From Haloarculaceae archaeon (GTDB taxonomy: Archaea; Halobacteriota; Halobacteria; Halobacteriales; Haloarculaceae), in the NCBI GenBank assembly GCA_018609945.1, contig JAHENO010000274.1, positions 1 through 9,745 on the forward strand: 9,745 nucleotides of DNA. The letters run 5' to 3'. Positions 1-5,523 of the stretch are shown here, piece by piece. Within the stretch, counting starts at the first letter, position 1, and every line of letters starts with the position of its first letter. A program made the position numbers and the translations under genes. The notes below the pieces were generated by a model, which was not told the origin of the DNA, ran no database searches, and was given only the letters and a program-made list of their open reading frames with translations.

Positions 1-159
1 CTCAGGCAGACGTCGCTGTTGCGGCCCTCGAATCGGTCCTCGGCCGTCGACGGGCTCTACTTCACGGGTGCGTTCACCACGCCCGGCATCGGCGTGCCGA
101 TGTGTCTCATCAGCGGCGAACACGCCGCAAACGCACTCATCGAAGAGCAGGGGCGCTGA
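1..159 (+). CDS. crtD: CrtI-family carotenoid desaturase, C-terminal end (probably CrtD), partial
   Basis: Frame 1 is open from the window edge to TGA at 157-159 and gives the last 52 residues of a phytoene-desaturase-type flavoprotein. The stretch DGLYFTGAFTTPGIGVPM, followed by CLISGEHAANAL, is the C-terminal FAD-binding signature of the CrtI family, in which the oxidised carotenoid and FAD sit near a GxxTxPGxGVP loop. The family removes hydrogens from the polyene chain. The immediate neighbours are lyeJ and cruF, and in Haloarcula japonica the desaturase in this position is CrtD, the carotenoid 3,4-desaturase of bacterioruberin synthesis. The crtD assignment therefore rests on gene order. 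The visible fragment alone cannot separate CrtD from a lycopene-forming CrtI. The spacing to lyeJ is 61 bases on the same strand, so one transcript is likely. Confidence 0.85.
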   Translation, partial: LRQTSLLRPSNRSSAVDGLYFTGAFTTPGIGVPMCLISGEHAANALIEEQGR

Positions 160-220
160 TCTGAGGCTGTCCGACGGAGTGCGGAACCGAGAGTGGAACG
201 CTGACACACCGACCGACCAC

Positions 221-1105
221 ATGACGAATGCAATCGACCGACTCGCCGCGCTGGCCCCCTCCGAACAGTCACTCGTCGGGTATCTGTTCTGGATGTCACG
301 GCCCCGCTTTTGGCTGTATCTCGCCGGCCCCGTCGTGGTCGGCGTCGTGTACGCGTCCGAGACGCCCGCACAGTTCTTCTCGCTCCCTGCTGTCCTGGCC
401 TTCCTGTACTTCCTGGTGCCCGCGAACATCTTTCTGTACGGTGTCAACGACATCTACGACGCCGACGTGGACGCCCACAATCCCAAGAAGGACGAGGAAG
501 GCCGGGAGGTCCGCTACCAAGGGGACGCCATCGTGGTGATGGTCGTGTTCCTCGCGACGGGGACGGGCGTGTTTCTCGTGCCCTTCCTCCCGCCCGAGGG
601 GATCTACGCGCTGGTGGGCTTCTACGCGCTGGGGACGCAGTACAGCGCGCCGCCGTTGCGGCTGAAGACTACACCGTTTCTCGATTCGCTCTCGAACGGG
701 CTGTACGTCCTGCCCGGCGTCGTGGCCTACACCGCGATTGCCGGGCAGTTCCCGCCCGCACTCGCCATCGCGGGCGGGTGGCTGTGGACGATGGCGATGC
801 ACACCTTCTCGGCGATTCCGGACATCGAGCCCGATCGCGCCGCCGGCATCCGGACGACGGCGACGACGCTGGGTCAGCGAGGGGCGCTGCTCTACTGTGC
901 GGGCTGCTGGGCCCTGGCTGCGGTCGTGATGGGGCTGCTCCATCCCTTCCTGGGCGCGGTGTTCGCGGGGTATCCGGCCTTCGTCGGCCTGATTCGCTGG
1001 CTGGCCGTCGACATCGACCGCGCCTACTGGTGGTTCCCGCTCGTGAACACGTTCGCCGGGATGGTGCTCACGATGGGCGGAATCTGGGTGATTCTGTATG
1101 GATAA
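221..1105 (+). CDS. lyeJ: Lycopene elongase / UbiA-family prenyltransferase
   Basis: The gene encodes 294 residues of a polytopic membrane prenyltransferase. The first UbiA Asp motif, NDxxDxxxD, is complete (N76, D77, D80, D84). A YSAPPLR loop lies at 141-147, and the second Asp-rich motif, DIEPDR, at 201-206. These Asp clusters bind Mg2+ and the diphosphate of the prenyl donor. In haloarchaea the member lying between crtD and cruF is LyeJ, which adds C5 units (from DMAPP) to both ends of lycopene and hydrates the 1,2 position on the way to C50 bacterioruberin. Substrate is inferred from gene order; UbiA membership is directly visible. ATG 221 is chosen because the fold begins about 20 residues later. 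An in-frame GTG at 179 would add 14 residues and is less likely. No clear TATA box or Shine-Dalgarno site precedes it, so it is probably co-transcribed with the upstream desaturase. Confidence 0.9.
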   Translation: MTNAIDRLAALAPSEQSLVGYLFWMSRPRFWLYLAGPVVVGVVYASETPAQFFSLPAVLAFLYFLVPANIFLYGVNDIYDADVDAHNPKKDEEGREVRYQGDAIVVMVVFLATGTGVFLVPFLPPEGIYALVGFYALGTQYSAPPLRLKTTPFLDSLSNGLYVLPGVVAYTAIAGQFPPALAIAGGWLWTMAMHTFSAIPDIEPDRAAGIRTTATTLGQRGALLYCAGCWALAAVVMGLLHPFLGAVFAGYPAFVGLIRWLAVDIDRAYWWFPLVNTFAGMVLTMGGIWVILYG

Positions 1106-1408
1106 GTCGGTTCTGCTCGCCACTCACGGCTCGCTGTGCTCGCCGTTCGTTTTTCGAGGGCTCCGCTTCGCTCCGCCCTCGCTTTCGCTGCGCGGGCTGA
1201 GACTCTCGAGCTTTCACTCACTCCGTTCGCGAAGACGACCGGCGCGCGCCACTGCACGCCCGGGAGCGCGTGCCGAAGCGCGGACGTGCGAGGCCAAGCG
1301 GCCCGGGGAAGGGCAGGCCTGCCGTTGGGTGGGACTTTCTGGCTGGTCCCGGCAATCAGGACGCTGTCCCGTCCGACGATTCCGAAAGCACAGCAAAGGG
1401 GAGTGGAA
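1106..1408. repeat. Hairpin-rich non-coding spacer between lyeJ and cruF
   Basis: This 303-base stretch has no credible gene but carries a run of short inverted repeats. They are ACGGC/GCCGT (1126-1130/1142-1146), CGAGGGC/GCCCTCG (1155-1161/1175-1181), palindrome TTCGCGAA (1226-1233), palindrome GGCGCGCGCC (1241-1250), GCACGC/GCGTGC (1254-1259/1268-1273), palindrome GGCAGGCCTGCC (1312-1323) and GGGAC/GTCCC (1331-1335/1346-1350). The first third has a repetitive TCGCT/TTCG flavour, which I associate from memory with interspersed intergenic sequence in haloarchaea. The + frame open through it would give a basic, Arg-rich peptide unlike the acidic neighbours. It may be a repeat insertion that separated two genes usually found closer together. 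Confidence 0.6.
1398..1403 (+). promoter_or_regulatory. Shine-Dalgarno-like site of cruF
   Basis: GGGGAG ends five bases before the ATG at 1409 and is complementary to the CCUCC end of archaeal 16S rRNA. It is the clearest ribosome site in the window and supports the 1409 start over the longer open frame that begins at 1136. Other genes here appear leaderless, so cruF is probably translated from an internal position of a longer message. Confidence 0.5.
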
Positions 1409-2242
1409 ATGAACCGAAGGGAGTTCGAACGGGAGTTCGACGCGTTCGTCACGCGCAACCGCTTTACCATCGCGGTCGTGTTCCCGCTGGTGGGCGCCAT
1501 CCTGCTGGTCGCCAGCGCCCAGGGACTCCTCCCCCCCATCCTGGCGTTCAACCCCTACCTCGTGTTGACCGGCGTCCTCGTGATGCGCCTGCCCCTCGTC
1601 GCTGGTCTGTTCCCGCTGGTCGACCGCCGCGCGGGTGTCCTCCTGCTCGCTCTGGCGGGCTACGCCTACGGCATCGAGTACCTCGGGGCGACGACCGGCC
1701 TCCCCTACGGCGAGTTCGCCTACGAGGTCCCGCTCGGACCGATGGTCTTCGACACCATTCCGCTGGGCCTGCCCGTCTTCTTCATGCCGCTGGTGTTGAA
1801 CGCGTACCTGCTCTGTCTGCTCTTGCTGGGCGAGCGCGCACGCTCGGCGCTCGTGCGCGTTCCGGTCGTCATCGCCGCAGTCGTCGCCGTCGATCTGGTG
1901 CTCGACCCCGCCGCCGTCGCCCTGGGCTTTTGGACCTTCGAGTCCGGGAGTTACTACGGCGTCCCGTGGCTGAACTTCGCCGGGTGGGTACTGAGCGCGA
2001 CGGTCGCGACCGTGCTCGTCGACGCCGCCTTCCAACGGGACGCCCTGCTCGCACGGGTCCAGCGGTGCCCGTTCGTCCTCGACGACCTGGTGAGTTTCGT
2101 GTTGCTCTGGGGGGCCGTCAACGCGTTCTACGGTGCCTGGGTGCCCGTGGCCGTCGCCGTGCTGTTCGCTGCCGGGCTGTTGCGACTAGACCGGTTCGAC
2201 TTCGCGGTGTTCCGGCGTATTCCGGGACGACAGTCCGGATAA
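1409..2242 (+). CDS. cruF: Bisanhydrobacterioruberin hydratase CruF (carotenoid biosynthesis membrane protein)
   Basis: This is a 277-residue, very hydrophobic protein with roughly seven or eight membrane segments. It carries stretches typical of the CruF/DUF422 family: GIEYLGATTGLPYGEFAY (88-105), DTIPLGLPVFFMP (115-127), DLVLDPAAVALGFWTF (162-177) and YYGVPWLNFAGW (182-193). The acidic and aromatic residues in these blocks are the usual conserved positions. CruF hydrates the C50 carotenoid bisanhydrobacterioruberin to bacterioruberin, the last step of the haloarchaeal pathway, inside the membrane. The order desaturase-lyeJ-cruF is the known bacterioruberin set. ATG 1409 is preferred because of the GGGGAG site. 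The longer frame from 1136 adds an Arg-rich leader derived from the spacer repeats. The gene converges on crtB, with 32 bases between the two stop codons. Confidence 0.9.
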   Translation: MNRREFEREFDAFVTRNRFTIAVVFPLVGAILLVASAQGLLPPILAFNPYLVLTGVLVMRLPLVAGLFPLVDRRAGVLLLALAGYAYGIEYLGATTGLPYGEFAYEVPLGPMVFDTIPLGLPVFFMPLVLNAYLLCLLLLGERARSALVRVPVVIAAVVAVDLVLDPAAVALGFWTFESGSYYGVPWLNFAGWVLSATVATVLVDAAFQRDALLARVQRCPFVLDDLVSFVLLWGAVNAFYGAWVPVAVAVLFAAGLLRLDRFDFAVFRRIPGRQSG

Positions 2243-2274
2243 CAGAACCGCTCACGGACTGGAAGCCGTCAGTA

Positions 2275-3228
2275 TCACTCGGGTTGCGGCACGGACGCGT
2301 GACCGTCGGCGTCGGCGGCGGCGACGTCGGCCTCCGGGACGGGACTCACTCGGCGGAAGACGGTCACGGGGTCCTCGAAGCGCCGCCAGTTCCACCACGT
2401 CCTGGCGACGACCCACAGTTTGCGGGACGTCGACAGCGAGGGCGGCGCCGAGAGCACGTCGTAATCGCGGTCACGGATCAGGCGGTGGTGTTCGGCGTAG
2501 AGCGTCGACGCGAGCAGAACGGGGAACTGGCAGTCCTGGGGGAGGTGCTCGATGCCGGCCACGCCCGTCCGGTAGCGGTCCTCGGCACGCAGCAGTTCGG
2601 TCCGGACCGCGCGCCTGAAGCCCGGCGTGACCTCGGCCTCGCGGAGCTGGTCGACGGTGACGTCGTGGGCGTGAAGGGTTTCGAGCGGCAGATACACCCG
2701 GTCGAGGTCGCGGATGTCTTCGCGGACGTCCCGGATGAAGTTCGTCAGCTGGAAGGCCTCGCCCAGCGCCCCGGCGTGTGGCCGCGCCGTGTCGGGATCC
2801 TCGGGGGCCATGAGCGTCATCATCATGTGACCGACGGCGGCCGCCGAGCCGCGCATGTAGTCTTCGAGGTCCGCGTAGGTCTCGTAGCGGTTCGCGTCGA
2901 TGTCGGCGAGCATCGCGTCGACGAAGGCGTGAATCTCCTCGTCGTCGATGCCGTGGCCGCGCCGGATCTCGTCGAAGGCGTCGACGACCGGCTCCTCGGC
3001 CTCGGCGTTGCCGAGTGCTGCCTCGCGGATGTGTTCCAGCCGGTTGCGTTGCTGTTCGGGCGAGCGGCCCTGGTCGCTGTCGACGACCTCGTCGGCCACC
3101 CGGAAGAACCCGTAGAGGACGTAGGTCGGGGTCCGGATTCGGGCGGGAAGCAGGCGGGTCGCGTAGTAGAACGTCCCGCCAGTCTGCTTGTGAATCGCTT
3201 TCCCCCGTTCGAGTTGGGACGGCTTCAC
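2275..3228 (-). CDS. crtB: Phytoene synthase
   Basis: The 317-residue protein belongs to the squalene/phytoene synthase family. It joins two geranylgeranyl diphosphates into phytoene, the first committed step toward lycopene and bacterioruberin. Both Mg2+-binding Asp motifs are present: DEVVD (46-50) inside VLYGFFRVADEVVD, and DVRED (167-171) inside QLTNFIRDVREDIRD, followed by DRVYLP (176-181). The N-terminal ATRLLP (23-28) and the RYETYADLEDYMRGSAAAVG region (114-133) also fit the family. The start codon is GTG (3226-3228). In-frame TAA at 3238-3240 lies only three codons further upstream, and no other start codon falls between, so GTG is forced. The tail after about residue 296 is acidic and loosely conserved. 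The gene probably has its own leaderless promoter; see the TATA-like box and palindrome upstream. Confidence 0.95.
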   Translation of the reverse strand: MKPSQLERGKAIHKQTGGTFYYATRLLPARIRTPTYVLYGFFRVADEVVDSDQGRSPEQQRNRLEHIREAALGNAEAEEPVVDAFDEIRRGHGIDDEEIHAFVDAMLADIDANRYETYADLEDYMRGSAAAVGHMMMTLMAPEDPDTARPHAGALGEAFQLTNFIRDVREDIRDLDRVYLPLETLHAHDVTVDQLREAEVTPGFRRAVRTELLRAEDRYRTGVAGIEHLPQDCQFPVLLASTLYAEHHRLIRDRDYDVLSAPPSLSTSRKLWVVARTWWNWRRFEDPVTVFRRVSPVPEADVAAADADGHASVPQPE

Positions 3229-3252
3229 GTCACAACATTAGGCTCCGTACTT

Positions 3253-3258
3253 GTGTAA
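3253..3258 (-). promoter_or_regulatory. TATA-like box for crtB
   Basis: On the - strand TTACAC is centred about 27 bases upstream of the crtB GTG, the distance expected for a leaderless haloarchaeal transcript. It is only a moderate match to a TATA element. It lies between the start codon and the palindrome at 3263-3284. Confidence 0.4.
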
Positions 3259-3262
3259 GTTG

Positions 3263-3284
3263 GGTGCCCAAAGGTTTGGGCACC
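3263..3284. promoter_or_regulatory. Perfect 10-bp inverted repeat, candidate operator of crtB and its divergent neighbour
   Basis: Arms GGTGCCCAAA (3263-3272) and TTTGGGCACC (3275-3284) are exact reverse complements separated by GG. The element lies 35-56 bases upstream of crtB, just outside its TATA-like box, and 55-76 bases upstream of the small gene at 3339. A dimeric regulator site is the natural reading, acting on crtB and possibly on both genes. I do not recognise it as a known haloarchaeal operator. The TTTGG part faintly recalls the Bat upstream site of bop, but the rest does not fit. Confidence 0.6.
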
Positions 3285-3308
3285 AGCCGGGTGGGAATGA
3301 CCGTAACG

Positions 3309-3314
3309 GTTAAC
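3309..3314 (+). promoter_or_regulatory. TATA-like box for the small gene at 3339
   Basis: GTTAAC is centred about 27 bases upstream of ATG 3339, and no Shine-Dalgarno site is present, so a leaderless message is likely. CCGTAACGG just before it (3301-3309) is a tiny inverted repeat with a one-base centre. Confidence 0.4.
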
Positions 3315-3338
3315 GCCGGCCTGGGTCAAGTTCCAGCC

Positions 3339-3608
3339 ATGTCACGGGAGGAACTCGCCAGCGCGGGCGACAGACTGGCATCGGCCGCCGAGGAAGCCAG
3401 CGGCGACGCACGGGAGACGCTGAGCGACCTCGCCGACCAGCTCGACCGGCTCGCCGAGGCCGACCACGGCCCGGATCACGGTCGCCTCGCACGCATCGAG
3501 GCCAAACTCGACGACGTCCAGACCACCGAAAGCGACGACGTCGCCGTCGCCATCGACGCCGCACTCGACGACATTCACGCATACCGGGAAACGATCGAGG
3601 GTGTCTAA
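3339..3608 (+). CDS. Small acidic helical protein, conserved haloarchaeal type (DUF7553-like)
   Basis: The gene encodes 89 residues, rich in Asp, Glu and Ala, with no membrane segment, no cysteine and no signal peptide. Residues 1-41 and 49-62 read as amphipathic helices with leucines at heptad-like spacing (LSDLADQLDRLAE, then ARIEAKLDDV). The pair is joined by a turn containing DHGPDHGRLAR (42-52), and a C-terminal helix ends in DDIHAYRETIEGV (77-89). The DHGPDHGRLAR turn and the YRETIEGV end resemble a small haloarchaeal family I remember as DUF7553; that link is from memory. No biochemical role is known to me. It is divergent from crtB and shares the intergenic palindrome, so shared control is possible but unproven. 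ATG 3339 is chosen for the TATA-like box at -27. The longer open frame upstream would run across the crtB promoter. Confidence 0.75.
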   Translation: MSREELASAGDRLASAAEEASGDARETLSDLADQLDRLAEADHGPDHGRLARIEAKLDDVQTTESDDVAVAIDAALDDIHAYRETIEGV

Positions 3609-3611
3609 CCA

Positions 3612-3630
3612 GGGACCGGACGACGGTCCC
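3612..3630 (+). terminator. Hairpin just after the small gene, possible terminator
   Basis: GGGACCG (3612-3618) and CGGTCCC (3624-3630) form a perfect 7-bp stem with a five-base loop, starting three bases after the stop codon at 3606-3608. The nearest T-rich stretch (CCGTTTTCGTT, 3651-3661) begins about 20 bases later. The stem is solid, but assignment as a terminator is tentative. Confidence 0.4.
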
Positions 3631-3700
3631 CGACCGACCGCGTCTCGCCTCCGTTTTCGTTCCCGTGGTGCTGTCCGTCCCGTCGACCAGAGGCCAGTCG

Positions 3701-3788
3701 CTCATAACGACTGCTGTAGTTCATTACCGGATCGACCGCACGACATCGTGCGATCGACCTGGAAAATAGCTACAGCAGTCATTATCAG
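3701..3788. repeat. Long imperfect inverted repeat with nested hairpin, in a convergent 3' region
   Basis: Left arm 3701-3721 and right arm 3768-3788 are reverse complements over 21 positions with three mismatches. The core GACTGCTGTAG/CTACAGCAGTC (3709-3719/3770-3780) is exact over 11 bp. With one bulge the pairing can be stretched outward to about 3696 and 3794. The 46-base interior holds a second perfect hairpin, CGCACGA/TCGTGCG (3737-3743/3746-3752, loop CA), and two direct copies of GATCGACC (3730-3737, 3752-3759). The right arm overlaps the stop codon of the acyl-CoA ligase (3785-3787). The region is more AT-rich than its surroundings. It could be a bidirectional terminator, a paired regulator site or a miniature transposon remnant. 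I see no clear target duplication. Confidence 0.7.
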
Positions 3789-5365
3789 CCGTCTATCGGG
3801 TCGGCGTGCGTCTCGCGGAGTTCCACTTTCCTGACCTTCCCGGTCGCCGTCTCGGGGAGAGCGTCGACGAACTCGACGCGGGTCGGGGTCTTGAAACTCG
3901 CGAGGTGCTCGTCCGCGTACTCGAGGACGTCCGTCTCGGTTATCTCCGGGTCCGCGGGGACGACGATGGCCTTCGGCGTCTCGCCCCACTCCTCGTGGGG
4001 GACGCCGATGACTGCCACCTTCTCGATTCCCGGATGCTCGTAGAGCGTGTCCTCGAGTTCGACGCTGGAGATGTTCTCGCCGCCGGAGATGATGATGTCC
4101 TTCTTGCGGTCCTTGATGGAGATCATCCCGTTCTCGTCCCAGGTGGCGATGTCGCCGGTGTGGAACCATCCCTCCAGGCGGTCGGAGAACGCCTGCTCGG
4201 TCTTGTCGGGCTTGTTCCAGTAGCGGTCCATCACCTGGTTGCCCCGGACGACCACCTCGCCCATCGTTTCGTCGTCGCGGGGGACCGCGGTGCCGTCCTC
4301 GTCGACGACGCGCAACCGGGTCCCGAGCATCGCCGACCCCTGGCGGGTCTTGACCGCGAAGCGACCCTCCGACGCGATGCGCCGCGGGGAGTTGCTGGTG
4401 GTGATCAGCGGCCCCGTCTCGGTTAGCCCGTAGACGTGGAGGATGCGCCAGCCGAGTTCGTCCTCGACGGTCCGGATAGTCGCCTCTGGCGGCGGGCTGG
4501 CAGCTGTGGCGATGCGGACATCCGCGTCGCCGCTTGCTGGGGCGTCGCTTGCCTGTGACTCCTCGACGAGTCTGTTCAGGACCGTCGGCGCGCCACACAG
4601 ATAGGAGACGTCGTACTCGCGGATGCGCTCCATCGCCCCGGTGGCGTCGAAGGTTCGCTGGCAGACGTGCGTGCCCCCCACACCCGTGATGACGTAGGGG
4701 TAGCCCCAGCCGTTGACGTGGAACATCGGCAGCGTCCACAGGTAGGTGTCGTCGTCGCGGATCTCGGTGTGGTGGGCCGTGATCAGCGCGTGCCAGTGCT
4801 CCGTGCGGTGGGTGCGGACCACCCCCTTCGGGTCACCCGTCGTCCCCGAGGTGTAGTTGATCGTCGCGGCGTCGTCCTCGGAGATGTCGGGTCTTTCGGG
4901 CGGCTCCGGCGACGCGCTCTCGACCAGCGTCTCGTAGTCGTGCCACTCGCCCGCCACGGCGTCGGCGCCGTGGGCGATAAACTCTGTCGTGGGCACCTCG
5001 TCGCGGACCGCCTGGACCTTCTCGGCGTATTTCTCGTCGGCGATGACCGCCGCGGCCCCGCAATCCTCGAGGATGTACTCGTAGTCGTCGGCGATGAGCC
5101 GATAGTTCGTCGGGACCGACACCATGCCGACCTGGTTGATGGCGAACAGCGCCTCCAGGAACCAGTGGGTGTTCGGCGCCAGGATGGCGACCCGGTCCCC
5201 CCGTTCGAGGCCCATCCCCAGGAGTGCGTTCGAGAGCCGGTGGACCCGCTCGCCGAACTCCCCGTAAGTGAACTCGGTGCCGTCGTGTGCGACGACACCG
5301 ACGACGTCACCGTAGTTGTCCAGCGCCCGGTCCAGGAAATCCGTCGTCAGCATCGGCTGTTTCAT
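3785..5365 (-). CDS. Acyl-CoA synthetase (AMP-forming fatty-acid--CoA ligase)
   Basis: This is a full-length 526-residue member of the ANL adenylate-forming superfamily. It activates a carboxylic acid with ATP to an acyl-AMP and passes the acyl group to coenzyme A. The standard motifs occur in order: P-loop YTSGTTGDPKG (171-181), LPMFHVNGWG (212-221), YGLTETGP (312-319), GWFHTGD (399-405), DRKKDIIISGGENIS (419-433) and the C-terminal PETATGKVRK with catalytic Lys510. LPMFHVNGWG and the overall length suit the medium/long-chain fatty acyl-CoA ligase branch rather than acetyl-CoA synthetase, which is longer. The exact acid cannot be read from sequence. There is no signal peptide, so it should be cytosolic. 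It stands alone on the - strand, divergent from the CNNM-type gene with 158 bases between starts, and its stop lies inside the right arm of an inverted repeat. Confidence 0.92.
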   Translation of the reverse strand: MKQPMLTTDFLDRALDNYGDVVGVVAHDGTEFTYGEFGERVHRLSNALLGMGLERGDRVAILAPNTHWFLEALFAINQVGMVSVPTNYRLIADDYEYILEDCGAAAVIADEKYAEKVQAVRDEVPTTEFIAHGADAVAGEWHDYETLVESASPEPPERPDISEDDAATINYTSGTTGDPKGVVRTHRTEHWHALITAHHTEIRDDDTYLWTLPMFHVNGWGYPYVITGVGGTHVCQRTFDATGAMERIREYDVSYLCGAPTVLNRLVEESQASDAPASGDADVRIATAASPPPEATIRTVEDELGWRILHVYGLTETGPLITTSNSPRRIASEGRFAVKTRQGSAMLGTRLRVVDEDGTAVPRDDETMGEVVVRGNQVMDRYWNKPDKTEQAFSDRLEGWFHTGDIATWDENGMISIKDRKKDIIISGGENISSVELEDTLYEHPGIEKVAVIGVPHEEWGETPKAIVVPADPEITETDVLEYADEHLASFKTPTRVEFVDALPETATGKVRKVELRETHADPIDG

Positions 5366-5390
5366 GACACGCCGGATTCAGACGAGGACG

Positions 5391-5398
5391 TATTAATT
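5391..5398 (-). promoter_or_regulatory. TATA box of the acyl-CoA ligase
   Basis: AATTAATA on the - strand is centred about 29 bases upstream of ATG 5365. It is the most AT-rich patch in this divergent intergenic region, and no Shine-Dalgarno site is seen. A leaderless transcript is likely. Confidence 0.55.
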
Positions 5399-5492
5399 GT
5401 TATCGTTGCGCACGGTCGAGCACGGGATGGTCGTCTCTCCGGACGTCGCGGGAGGACACGCGGAGTCGGCCACAGTGGTGGCTGGACCCAAC

Positions 5493-5498
5493 TATTTA
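5493..5498 (+). promoter_or_regulatory. TATA box of the CNNM-type gene
   Basis: TATTTA is centred about 28 bases upstream of ATG 5524. It fixes that ATG rather than the second in-frame Met (codon 8) as the start and suggests leaderless transcription. Confidence 0.55.
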
Positions 5499-5523
5499 CG
5501 CGACGGGTGACCAGAGAGTCCGT

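Noticed and set aside
68..220. N-terminal extension of lyeJ overlapping the desaturase
   Set aside because: It lies in a different frame over the clearly coding end of the CrtI-family gene, and the UbiA fold does not need it.
1136..1408. N-terminal extension of cruF
   Set aside because: The extension translates the hairpin-rich spacer into a basic peptide. The CruF-like part starts at 1409, right behind a Shine-Dalgarno-like site.
1270..3258. Open frame of 662 codons on the + strand overlapping cruF and antisense to crtB
   Set aside because: It is Arg/Pro-rich, crosses two well-supported genes in other frames, and shows no family signature.
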